Shown here: positions 33,890 through 42,228 of the stretch, piece by piece
Layout of the letters: each line of letters begins with the position of its first letter
How positions within the stretch are numbered: position 1 is the first letter of the stretch
Source of the DNA: JBBDMU01 sp040905685
GTDB taxonomy: Bacteria > Bacteroidota > Rhodothermia > Balneolales > Natronogracilivirgulaceae
Assembly (NCBI GenBank): GCA_040905685.1
Contig: JBBDRB010000092.1
Span: forward strand, 20,006-84,005
Direction: 5' to 3'
Length of the DNA stretch: 64,000 nucleotides
Notes under the pieces: generated by a model
Seen by the model: the letters and a program-made list of their open reading frames with translations, nothing else
Databases searched by the model: none
What the model was told of the DNA's origin: nothing
Translations under genes and position numbers: made by a program

Positions 33890-34779
33890 AAATCAGGATT
33901 GATACCGCAGCATTCGGCCCCGTCAAGGTTGGTCAGGCCCTGCGCAGCAAGTCCCTGACGGCATTGATAAAACTAGCTGACCGGGGCCATGCCATCTCCC
34001 TTTGCGGGGAGCCCCTCGATGACGGTCGGCTTTCCCTGCTGAAACAGGAAGAGGTAGGAGTCGTGGATTTCGGGGCAGGGGAGGCCTCCATCAGCATTGC
34101 AACAGACCGGAACGATTTGCTGCTGACGGATCACCGCCGGGAAACTACCCGTAAATTCTCGACATGGGACGATCTGCTGGATGTTGTCCTGAACGCGTCC
34201 CGTCATGCTGAATATACCCGTACAACCAGGGAAACCGATATATCGGTGAAACTGAATATCGATGGAAAGGGAACAAGCCACATCTCCACGGGGCTCGGTT
34301 TTTTTGATCATATGCTCGACCAGATAGCAAAGCACGGCTATATAGACCTTGACCTGCAATGCAAAGGTGATCTGCATGTGGATGAACATCATACCATAGA
34401 AGATGTGGCTCTAGCCCTTGGCCAAACCCTGTCTGAAGCCGCCGGTGACAAGCGTGGCGCCGGGCGCTACGGCTTTGTTTTGCCCATGGACGAGTCTCTG
34501 GCGCTCGTGGCCCTCGACCTGTCGGGGCGCCCCCTTCTTGAGTACAACGCCTCTTTCACCAGAGAGCGGGTGGGGGATGTGCCCACAGAAATGGTCAGGC
34601 ATTTTTTCTATTCCCTGGCCATGAGCCTGAAAGCCACGTTGCATATAGAGGTTAAAGGGGAAAATGACCATCACAAAATTGAATCCATGTTCAAGGGACT
34701 GGCAAAATGTTTGCGGCAGGCTTTGGACAGGAATGAACGTTATTTAAATGTGCTGCCAAGCTCGAAGGGAAAGCTGTAA
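33886..34779 (+). CDS. hisB: Imidazoleglycerol-phosphate dehydratase with a degenerate N-terminal phosphatase remnant
   Basis: The C-terminal part (from about residue 108, RTTRETDISVKLN) is a complete IGP dehydratase with TGLGFFDHMLDQIAKHG, DEHHTIEDVALALG and NDHHKIESMFKG, the histidine/glutamate manganese ligands. The first 100 residues align in layout with the end of the E. coli HisB histidinol-phosphatase domain (LADRGHAISLCGE, then WDDLLDVVL before the dehydratase). The N-terminal FxDxDGT nucleophile motif and the zinc-binding cysteines are absent, and the domain is about 65 residues shorter. It should be a dehydratase only. Histidinol phosphatase must be encoded outside this operon. Confidence 0.93.
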   Translation: MKIRIDTAAFGPVKVGQALRSKSLTALIKLADRGHAISLCGEPLDDGRLSLLKQEEVGVVDFGAGEASISIATDRNDLLLTDHRRETTRKFSTWDDLLDVVLNASRHAEYTRTTRETDISVKLNIDGKGTSHISTGLGFFDHMLDQIAKHGYIDLDLQCKGDLHVDEHHTIEDVALALGQTLSEAAGDKRGAGRYGFVLPMDESLALVALDLSGRPLLEYNASFTRERVGDVPTEMVRHFFYSLAMSLKATLHIEVKGENDHHKIESMFKGLAKCLRQALDRNERYLNVLPSSKGKL

Positions 34780-34782
34780 CCC

Positions 34783-35382
34783 ATGATAGCCATAATAGAT
34801 TATAAAGCCGGAAACCTGGCCTCCGTTTCGAATGCCTTTAGGCGCCTGGGCGCTGAATTCGTGATTACCAAAGACAAAACCGAGCTCGATAGTGCCGATG
34901 CCGTGGTTTTTCCCGGTGTCGGTCACGCCGGGTCGGCTATGGAGGCCCTGCGTGAAGCCGGCCTGGATCGCTTCCTGGAATACACCGACAAACCGGTACT
35001 GGGCATCTGCCTTGGCATGCAGCTCCTCTATGAATTTTCCGATGAAGGGGAGACCAGGACTCTTGGGATCATACCCGGCCAGCTCAAGAAATTCGATGAC
35101 CGGTATGGAAAAGTGCCGCATATGGGGTGGAATACACTCGATATACAACGTGAACATCCCATTTTGAAAGGCATAGACCCGGGAAGCTACTTCTATCATG
35201 TGCACAGCTACTATGCCCCGGTGAATGAGTATACGCTCACCTCTGGCAACTACATTAATCCCTTTGCCTCCATGGTTGTACATGAAAATTACATAGGCGC
35301 ACAATTCCACCCGGAAAAATCCGGCAAGCCCGGGGAAAAGCTGCTTGAAAATTTCCTGGAGACGATAAACTGCAAAACATGA
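34783..35382 (+). CDS. hisH: Imidazole glycerol phosphate synthase glutaminase subunit HisH
   Basis: HisH is a class-I glutamine amidotransferase that passes ammonia to HisF. The catalytic triad is Cys76 (LGICLGMQLL), His176 and Glu178 (AQFHPEKS). The oxyanion-region PGVGHAG is present, and the length of 199 is typical. It lies three bases after hisB and six before hisA. Its partner gene hisF is not next to it but about 6 kb downstream. Confidence 0.96.
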   Translation: MIAIIDYKAGNLASVSNAFRRLGAEFVITKDKTELDSADAVVFPGVGHAGSAMEALREAGLDRFLEYTDKPVLGICLGMQLLYEFSDEGETRTLGIIPGQLKKFDDRYGKVPHMGWNTLDIQREHPILKGIDPGSYFYHVHSYYAPVNEYTLTSGNYINPFASMVVHENYIGAQFHPEKSGKPGEKLLENFLETINCKT

Positions 35383-35388
35383 TTTCCA

Positions 35389-36102
35389 ATGCATGTAATA
35401 CCTGCAATTGACCTGTTAGACGGACACGTCGTCCGGTTAAAAAAAGGAGCCTATAACACGGCATCCGAATATAAGCTCGATCCGGTAAGCCAGGCCCTGG
35501 CCTTCAAAGAAGCCGGATTCGGTCATATTCATGTCGTCGATCTGAACGGGGCCCGGGAAGGCCGTTTCGTTAACCTCCCGCTCATACGGGAGATCATCTC
35601 CGAAACGGGCCTGTCGGTGCAAAGCGGTGGCGGGATCCGGTCGTTCCGTGACGCAAAAACACTTATCGATGCCGGCATTTCAAAAATCGTATGCGGGTCC
35701 ATGGCCGTCAAAAACGAGCCGGAATGGCTAAAAACCCTCCGTCATTTTGGCGGGGAGACCTGCATAATGGGACTCGATCTCAAAGACGGGCGGATCGCTT
35801 ACTCCGGATGGGAAGAAACCGCCGATGAAGATGCCTTTGATTTCCTGCAGCGCATGTCCGGTGAGGGACTCCGCGAAATTCTCTGCACCGATATTTCACG
35901 GGACGGCATGCTGACGGGGGTCAACCTCGGCCTTTATGCCTTGCTGACGGAGCGGTTTCCCGGGCTGAAGATCATAGCTTCCGGCGGCGTATCGGGCATG
36001 GCCGACCTGGATGAACTAAACCGTTTGAACATGCACGCTGTCGTGGTTGGCCGGGCCTATTATGAGGGCTATTTGAATCTGGAGGAGATGGGCCGGTTCT
36101 AA
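35389..36102 (+). CDS. hisA: HisA, ProFAR isomerase
   Basis: HisA performs an Amadori rearrangement on a (beta/alpha)8 barrel. IPAIDLLDGHVVRLKKG holds the first catalytic Asp, and DISRDGMLTGVNL the second, with phosphate loops SGGGIRSFRDA and ASGGVSGMADL. The 237 residues match the family. It ends the first his operon. Its stop codon TAA (36100-36102) overlaps the stop of the convergent aminotransferase gene. Confidence 0.96.
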   Translation: MHVIPAIDLLDGHVVRLKKGAYNTASEYKLDPVSQALAFKEAGFGHIHVVDLNGAREGRFVNLPLIREIISETGLSVQSGGGIRSFRDAKTLIDAGISKIVCGSMAVKNEPEWLKTLRHFGGETCIMGLDLKDGRIAYSGWEETADEDAFDFLQRMSGEGLREILCTDISRDGMLTGVNLGLYALLTERFPGLKIIASGGVSGMADLDELNRLNMHAVVVGRAYYEGYLNLEEMGRF

Positions 36103-37265
36103 AACTGAACCAGCCGCCTGCAGGCCTCTTTCAGAACATCCATCTCTTTGGCAAAGCAGAACCGGAGAAAATATCGTCCGTCTTCCGGATCAGCAAAAAA
36201 GGAATTGCCGGGCACCGGGGCCACTCCGGTTTTTCGTATCAGTGTCTCACAGGCTTCTTTGTCACCGGAAAACCCGTCGTATTTTTTGGACAGAGCCTTA
36301 AAGTTCACAAAAGCATAGTAGGCTCCCTGAGGCCAGGGTACATCGAACCCCGCCCTTTCAAGGGCCTCACACATCATCGTCCGTTTAACGTCATAATCCT
36401 TCCGCATCCCGTCATAATATTCCCGGTTCATGGAAAAGCCTTTATTCACCCCGTGTTGAAGGGGTGTGGGTGCGCAAATATAAAACAGGTCATTCAGCAA
36501 ACCCATCTTTTGAATAATGCTTTCGGGTCCGGCTGCAAACCCAAGCCTCCAGCCGGTCATATTGAACGTCTTGGAGAAACTGGACAGGGTAATGGTGCGT
36601 TCGAAGGCGTCCGGCAGGGACGCCAGGGAGGTGTGCCGGTGATTGCCGTAGGTCATATATTCATAGACCTCATCGGTTATGGCAAACAGATCATGCTTTT
36701 GCAGCAGCTCCAGTACGGATTGCAGTTCATCTCTCCTCCAGACCTTGCCGCAGGGATTAGCCGGCGTGTTAATGACAATGGCTTTGGTTTCGGACGTAAT
36801 GGCGCGTTCCAGTTCGTCAAAGTCGATATCCCAGTCCGGTCCCCGCATGGGTATTACTTTCTCCTTCACCTGCAGCAAATTCAACAGGTTTCGGTGATAT
36901 CCGTAAAACGGTTCAAACAAGATCACCTCATCACCCGGTTCGATCAGGGCAAACATAGCCGTTACAAACCCCCCGGTCGACCCCACGCTGATCATAATTT
37001 CCTGAGTCGATGCTGCCGGTAACTTATTAAAATCCCGGACCTTGGCCAAAACATTTTCCTTCAGTTCCTCAATGCCTCCGAGAGGCGAATATATTGATCT
37101 GTTCTCATCGATGGCCTGCTTTGCCCCGTCCCTGATCGGTTGCGGGGTGGGCAGATCACAGATCCCCTGACCCAGGTTAATGCCGTTAACCTCATTGACC
37201 ATGGCCGTGACCGCCCGAATGTCACTTTGTTTCAGATTATGGATCACGCTTGAAAGGCTCTTCAT
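36099..37265 (-). CDS. Class I/II PLP aminotransferase
   Basis: This 388-residue fold-type-I aminotransferase has its PLP lysine in LSSFSKTFNMTGWRLGF. NTPANPCGKVWRRDEL and ITDEVYEYMTYG are also typical, with the substrate carboxylate arginine in YFLRFCFA. It resembles aspartate/methionine-type or kynurenine-type aminotransferases (AspB/YbdL group). Specificity cannot be assigned. It follows a DUF4139 gene by 29 bases on the same strand and converges on hisA with overlapping stops. Confidence 0.87.
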   Translation of the reverse strand: MKSLSSVIHNLKQSDIRAVTAMVNEVNGINLGQGICDLPTPQPIRDGAKQAIDENRSIYSPLGGIEELKENVLAKVRDFNKLPAASTQEIMISVGSTGGFVTAMFALIEPGDEVILFEPFYGYHRNLLNLLQVKEKVIPMRGPDWDIDFDELERAITSETKAIVINTPANPCGKVWRRDELQSVLELLQKHDLFAITDEVYEYMTYGNHRHTSLASLPDAFERTITLSSFSKTFNMTGWRLGFAAGPESIIQKMGLLNDLFYICAPTPLQHGVNKGFSMNREYYDGMRKDYDVKRTMMCEALERAGFDVPWPQGAYYAFVNFKALSKKYDGFSGDKEACETLIRKTGVAPVPGNSFFADPEDGRYFLRFCFAKEMDVLKEACRRLVQF

Positions 37266-37294
37266 TGCTCTCCGTGTTAGGGTTTCAATTTGAT

Positions 37295-38656
37295 TTAATT
37301 GGATCGCCGCAACTGCAGGGTAAGCGTGGATTCTGCCTCACCCGTGACGGGGACCTCGAAAACATAGCGCCTGGCCTCCACCTCACGCGCCGGAATGGAC
37401 GAGCCTGTGAGTTCCTCATTCTGATAAAGCTGCAGGTGCACCTCGACGGTAATATCCTTTTCCTTCCGGCTGGTGAAGGTGATCTCACGCTCCTCTTCCC
37501 TCACCCGGGGAGACAACTCCTCCAGCCTGATTTGTTTTTCCTCTGCGGTAACGTCAAATGCCCGGCCCGCAGACAGGGTGAAATCCTGACCCGCCGGCGT
37601 ATGTTCCAACCGGTCCTCCCCGATAAATTCCATGAGTTCATCATTTTTTTGATAGGCTTTAACCAGGCCTCCCGGAAGCGGTCGTCCAAGCTTAAAGTCT
37701 TCATTATTGGTCAGCCGGAATTCGACGCGGACGCTGTTATTATTATTGCGGTTTACCTGCCCGACTGAACCTGTGGCATAGCGGTAATGTTTCAGGGCCG
37801 GTATGCCGGCGGCGCGGTGCAGAGCAACCTGCTTTTGTTCCTGATCAGCCAGGTGGATCCGCCCGGGCAGTTCAAACACATAATATTCGAAAAAAGATTC
37901 CGGGCCGATGGAACTGCTTTCCCTGTCTTCGGCCATCATTCCTGAACGGGCCATCGTATAGCCTTTTGGTTCTGACACGTCAGGGGCGCCCGCAACCAGC
38001 CGAACCCGCACATCCGGGAAATCCATACCCGACCGGTTGATGATGGTTGCCCTGTTTTCCAGCGTCATGGTTTCTTCGTCCTCTTCCAGGATAAGCAGGT
38101 AGCCGGAACTCCATTGCATTTGGCTGACCTGATAATACAGAGAAAGGGGCTGCACTCCACCTTGTTCGCTCTCCAGTGTCCAGTGCATCTGCGTTTGCAC
38201 AGCCGGGGACGGATCTTCCTCCGTGTGCAGACGGTAATTACCGGCATTTGACAGGTAAACGAAGGCTCCGTCCCGGTCTTCTACAATGAGCTGTCCGTAC
38301 TGATGGGCTTGCAGCGTGCCCTCAATGACTTCCCCGCTCTCGCTGATCAGACGAATTTCCTTTCCCCTCAGCCTTTTATAGATATCCTCCGCCCAGTTGC
38401 CTGAACCCATGTCATGGCTTTGCTCCAGGATCCGGCCTTCAAATTCCACATAAACCGTTTCCGGATTGAACGTGCGCGGAAGGTCTCCCAGGGTAATTTC
38501 ATTCACTCCGTCTTCCAGCTGCAGTTCCCTTTTATCATGAACAATCCCAAAATCACTGGTATATAAGGTAAGGTCCAGTACCCTTTGCTGGGCCAGGGTA
38601 ACGTTTGACAGCATCATCACAGATATTGCGGCGGGCAGCATTAAACCAAGCTTCAT
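37295..38656 (-). CDS. DUF4139 secreted protein
   Basis: The 453-residue exported protein has a signal peptide (MKLGLMLPAAISVMMLSNVTLA). N-terminal TLYTSDFGIVHDKRELQLEDGVNEI and the beta-sandwich body WSSGYLLILEEDEETMTLENRATIINRSG are diagnostic of DUF4139, a domain of unknown function. No enzyme motif is seen. It is upstream of the aminotransferase, 29 bases away, and divergent from the aldehyde dehydrogenase. Confidence 0.85.
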   Translation of the reverse strand: MKLGLMLPAAISVMMLSNVTLAQQRVLDLTLYTSDFGIVHDKRELQLEDGVNEITLGDLPRTFNPETVYVEFEGRILEQSHDMGSGNWAEDIYKRLRGKEIRLISESGEVIEGTLQAHQYGQLIVEDRDGAFVYLSNAGNYRLHTEEDPSPAVQTQMHWTLESEQGGVQPLSLYYQVSQMQWSSGYLLILEEDEETMTLENRATIINRSGMDFPDVRVRLVAGAPDVSEPKGYTMARSGMMAEDRESSSIGPESFFEYYVFELPGRIHLADQEQKQVALHRAAGIPALKHYRYATGSVGQVNRNNNNSVRVEFRLTNNEDFKLGRPLPGGLVKAYQKNDELMEFIGEDRLEHTPAGQDFTLSAGRAFDVTAEEKQIRLEELSPRVREEEREITFTSRKEKDITVEVHLQLYQNEELTGSSIPAREVEARRYVFEVPVTGEAESTLTLQLRRSN

Positions 38657-38775
38657 AAACTTCCATTTTAAGCGTTATTATAATAATTGCGGTATAATAT
38701 AGAACTTTTTAACAAGGCATGATTTTTCTTTTTTCCCAGTTGAAAAGGGATAAACTAAACAGAATCTGATTTCGT

Positions 38776-40230
38776 ATGATTGGTTCATATAACACCACCA
38801 GGGCCGAAGCGACAAAGAAAAACGGCTCGAAGGCCGACCGCATCTTCGCCCTTCAATCCAACAATCTGCAGGAATTAAAGCAAAGCTCCGCAGAAGAACG
38901 CATTGCCAGGCTCAAAAAGCTGCAGAAGGCGATTCTCAGGAAGAGGAAGTTAATTCAATCTGCAATGTGGGAGGAATTCAAAAAGCCGGCAACCGAGGTT
39001 GAACTTACGGAGATATACCCGGTAATTACCGAGATCAGGTTTACCATAAAAAACCTGAAAAAATGGATGGCTGACCGCAGGGTTTCCAATATATCCGCTA
39101 TGATGGGATCCAAAGCCTATATCCGGTATGAACCCAGAGGCGTGGTCCTGATCATTTCACCCTGGAACTTTCCTTTTACACTGACTTTGAAACCTCTCGT
39201 TTCCGCACTGGCCGCCGGCAATGCGGTCAGTATCAAACCCTCTGAACTGACCCCGGCCGCCTCATCCATCATCTATGATATTGTAAATGAAGTGTTTGAA
39301 GAACATGAAGCCATAGTCTTCCAGGGTGGGAAAGAGGTGGCCGAAGAACTGTTATCTAAGCCCTATAACCATATATTTTTCACCGGCAGTTCCCGTATTG
39401 GCAAAAACATCATGAAGCATGCGGCCGATCACCTGGCAAGCGTTACGCTCGAGCTGGGAGGGAAATCTCCTGTCATCGTGGACGAAAGCGCCGATGTCGG
39501 GGAGGCCGGCAAAAAAATTGCCTGGGGTAAGTTCATCAACGCCGGACAGTCATGCCTTGCTCCCGATTATGTGCTGGCTCATGAAAGCCACCGATTTGAG
39601 CTGTTTTATCACCTGAAGGACTATGTGGAGAAAAGTTATTCGGCAAATGGTTTTACCGTGCATGAAAGCGAAGATTATGCACGCATGGTTAACAACAGGC
39701 ATTACGACCGTGTCAAGTACTTACTCGAGGATGCCCTCCACGACGGGGCATCCAAAGTCTTCGGGGGAGAGTATATGGATGAGGAGCGGTTCATCGCCCC
39801 AACGGTCCTTGAGGATGTCCCCTTAGGCTCTGCCATCATGAAAGAGGAAATATTCGGACCTGTTCTGCCCGTGTTCTTTTACAGGGAACTCACCGAAGCC
39901 TTCGATATTATCAAACGGCGAACCAAACCGCTGGCGCTGTATATCTTCAGCAGGAATACTGAGAACATCGACTTGATCCTGTCCAATACCACCGCTGGCG
40001 GGTCCAGTGTCAATGACATTTATTCGCATAATTTTCACCCCAATCTCCCTTTTGGCGGGGTCAACCACAGCGGGACCGGCAAGTACAACGGTCATTTCGG
40101 TTTTAAAACCTTTTCAAACGAGCGCGCCGTGCTGAAAGAACCCCCGCGAATCACACGGACGGATTACATTTATCCGCCTTATACCAAAAAAACAAACCGG
40201 CTGATCCGGTTTTTGATCAGGTTCTTTTAG
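38776..40230 (+). CDS. Aldehyde dehydrogenase family protein
   Basis: This NAD(P)-dependent aldehyde dehydrogenase has 484 residues. The oxidised-substrate general base glutamate is in TLELGGKSPVIVD, the nucleophile cysteine in NAGQSCLAPDY, and the nucleotide site around ISPWNFPFTLTLKPL and FTGSSRIGKNI. LPFGGVNHSGTGKYNG near the C-terminus is also typical. The C-terminal basic/hydrophobic tail (TKKTNRLIRFLIRFF) resembles ALDH3-type enzymes that bind membranes and act on fatty aldehydes. Its stop is one base from the convergent cyclase gene. Confidence 0.92.
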   Translation: MIGSYNTTRAEATKKNGSKADRIFALQSNNLQELKQSSAEERIARLKKLQKAILRKRKLIQSAMWEEFKKPATEVELTEIYPVITEIRFTIKNLKKWMADRRVSNISAMMGSKAYIRYEPRGVVLIISPWNFPFTLTLKPLVSALAAGNAVSIKPSELTPAASSIIYDIVNEVFEEHEAIVFQGGKEVAEELLSKPYNHIFFTGSSRIGKNIMKHAADHLASVTLELGGKSPVIVDESADVGEAGKKIAWGKFINAGQSCLAPDYVLAHESHRFELFYHLKDYVEKSYSANGFTVHESEDYARMVNNRHYDRVKYLLEDALHDGASKVFGGEYMDEERFIAPTVLEDVPLGSAIMKEEIFGPVLPVFFYRELTEAFDIIKRRTKPLALYIFSRNTENIDLILSNTTAGGSSVNDIYSHNFHPNLPFGGVNHSGTGKYNGHFGFKTFSNERAVLKEPPRITRTDYIYPPYTKKTNRLIRFLIRFF

Positions 40231-40231
40231 A

Positions 40232-41266
40232 TTACCCGAAGTAATTTCTGATCTCCCATTCATGCTCGATGCCGCTGACCGCTTTTTGCGTATAAGGCGA
40301 CCGTATCGAATACAGGGAGAGGGGGTTGTCTTTACCCTTAATAATGTGTTTTCCCATTTCCATGATATCCCATCTCCGCTTAAGGGTATCTTTAACTTCT
40401 TTTGAGATGAGCAGGGAGACTTTCTGGGAGCGTGTCATGGATTCCAGCCGGGAAGCCAGATTTACGGAGTCCCCTATAATGGTGACATCATTGTTAATAT
40501 CAGAGCCCATGCTGCCCTCAATGACGGGTCCGCTGGCCAGCCCTATGCCTGTATACAGTACCTTTTCGGCGCATCCCTCTCCTGCATTATCGCGTATATC
40601 CTGAAGGTCAGACAAAATACCGAGGCTCGTTTCCACGGCTTTATCACCCTGGTTGTTATTGAAATAAGCCATCACGCCATCCCCGAGCAGCTTGGATACC
40701 TGACCGCCATTTGAAACAATGTTATGGATCACCACCTCCATATACTTATTCAGTAACTGCATTACAAGCGGTGGTTTCATGCTCTCACTCATGGTGGAAA
40801 ATGAAATGATGTCACAGAAAAATATGATCTTATCAACAACCTGTGATGGCTTATCCTCAACCCCGTTTTTCGTAAAATGACTGCCCGGGGTGGTCTCGTG
40901 TTTTTCCATGAGCACGGTTGCAAGGGTTCTCACCATGCTGACCAGCGGATCGTTTGCTTTACGGCTGCCGTTCTGCGAATCAATCTTATTTAGTTCCCAG
41001 CTCGTGTACTCACGGCATGTGATCGTTTCCTGACTGACCTTAATGACCTGGGAATGACTAGAATGTCTGGTAATAGCCTCTTCAAATAAATGCCTCAGGT
41101 CTTCTTCCTCCCCCTCCAGTATCTGAAAACAAACATCCCCGCAGCAGATCAGTTCGCCCGTTATGCCCCTGCTTTTATAGTGGACGGCCGCGCCGGATAC
41201 CAGTTCGAGAACATGATTGTCTGAATAATTTTTCTTTTTTTTACTGAGATATTTTAATCTGACCAT
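40232..41266 (-). CDS. BLUF-domain adenylate cyclase, bPAC/BlaC-like, with unusual chromophore site
   Basis: The 344 residues comprise an N-terminal BLUF domain (about 1-95) and a class III cyclase domain (about 145-335), the layout and size of the Beggiatoa photoactivated cyclase. The cyclase is intact: metal Asp152 and Asp196 (FFCDIISFS, KLLGDGVM), adenine-selecting Lys192 and Thr262, and Asn269/Arg273 (DSVNLASRLE), predicting ATP rather than GTP. In BLUF, Tyr6, Gln48 (CFQILEG) and Trp90 are kept, but the two asparagines that contact flavin in AppA/PixD/bPAC are His29 and Tyr30 here (VHYKSRGITG). Light control is therefore uncertain. Confidence 0.88.
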   Translation of the reverse strand: MVRLKYLSKKKKNYSDNHVLELVSGAAVHYKSRGITGELICCGDVCFQILEGEEEDLRHLFEEAITRHSSHSQVIKVSQETITCREYTSWELNKIDSQNGSRKANDPLVSMVRTLATVLMEKHETTPGSHFTKNGVEDKPSQVVDKIIFFCDIISFSTMSESMKPPLVMQLLNKYMEVVIHNIVSNGGQVSKLLGDGVMAYFNNNQGDKAVETSLGILSDLQDIRDNAGEGCAEKVLYTGIGLASGPVIEGSMGSDINNDVTIIGDSVNLASRLESMTRSQKVSLLISKEVKDTLKRRWDIMEMGKHIIKGKDNPLSLYSIRSPYTQKAVSGIEHEWEIRNYFG

Positions 41267-41413
41267 TTGCCTGTGCTACTGTTTATATGAGGGGTTAATT
41301 CTGACTAAATAGTATCAGGTAGGTTTATATAGCACATAAACATGTGGAACGCAAGATAAATATTAAAAAATATTAATCATTGCATGAATCTTTTCGAAGC
41401 GGTCCGGGTTTCG

Positions 41414-41421
41414 TATCTTAG
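41414..41421 (+). promoter_or_regulatory. Candidate hisF promoter element
   Basis: TATCTTAG is one mismatch from TAnnTTTG and lies 37 bases before the hisF ATG. The upstream -33 match is poor (TTTTCG at 41391). The 191-base region between the cyclase gene and hisF holds no other feature. Confidence 0.35.
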
Positions 41422-41457
41422 GTACAAACAGAGATACCCCCCTAATTTGCAACTGAT

Positions 41458-42228
41458 ATGCTCGCCAAGAGAATTATTCCCTGTCTGGATATAAAAAACG
41501 GAAGAACGGTAAAAGGTATAAATTTCCTGGGATTGCGTGATGCCGGCGATCCCGTTGAATTGGCTAAAAGATATTCCGAGGAGGGAGCCGATGAACTCGT
41601 TTTTTTAGACATCACCGCAACCAATGAGAAAAGGAAGACGCTGATCCCCCTGGTTAGCCAGATTGCCCGTCAGGTAAATATTCCCTTCACGGTGGGCGGG
41701 GGCATTAAGAGCCTGGACGAGATATCGGATCTTCTGAATGCCGGAGCCGATAAAGTTTCCCTTAACAGCAGCATTGTGCGCGACCCCGGCCTGATTACCC
41801 GGGCGTCAGACCGTTTTGGATCACAATGCATTGTGGCTGCCATTGATTCCAAGCGCATTAACGGCGCCTGTCACGTTTTTATAAATGCAGGCCGGCTGGA
41901 TACGGGCAAAATTACGCTCGACTGGTGCCGGGAAGTCGCCAGGCGGGGGGCGGGGGAAATCCTGCTGACCAGCATGGACCGTGACGGAACCAAATCCGGT
42001 TTTGATAATGAACTTCTGCATGAAATCTCCGCTAACGTCACCATTCCACTTATTGCAAGTGGCGGTGCCGGGTCCATTGAGCATTGCATAGAGGCCATTG
42101 TCACAGGTAAAGCCGATGCTGTTCTGGCCGCCAGCATCTTCCATTTCCGGGAAATCGAGATCGACCGTTTAAAAGAAGCTTTTGAACAAGCCGGCATTGC
42201 CGTCCGCCTAAGGGATGCTATCTCATAA
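41458..42228 (+). CDS. hisF: Imidazole glycerol phosphate synthase cyclase subunit HisF
   Basis: HisF closes the imidazole ring using ammonia from HisH. The barrel shows IIPCLDIKNGRTVKG with the catalytic Asp, NIPFTVGGGIKSLDE, DKVSLNSSIV, TSMDRDGTKSGFDNEL with the second Asp, and ASGGAGSIEH. Length is 256. It is detached from the main his operon, standing alone behind its own probable promoter, and its stop overlaps the stop of the convergent FAD/Fe-S oxidoreductase gene by six bases. Confidence 0.97.
   Translation: MLAKRIIPCLDIKNGRTVKGINFLGLRDAGDPVELAKRYSEEGADELVFLDITATNEKRKTLIPLVSQIARQVNIPFTVGGGIKSLDEISDLLNAGADKVSLNSSIVRDPGLITRASDRFGSQCIVAAIDSKRINGACHVFINAGRLDTGKITLDWCREVARRGAGEILLTSMDRDGTKSGFDNELLHEISANVTIPLIASGGAGSIEHCIEAIVTGKADAVLAASIFHFREIEIDRLKEAFEQAGIAVRLRDAIS

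Noticed and set aside
34744..35394. 216-codon minus-strand frame
   Set aside because: It lies exactly opposite hisH, whose glutaminase triad is intact; no promoter or start context favours the minus frame.
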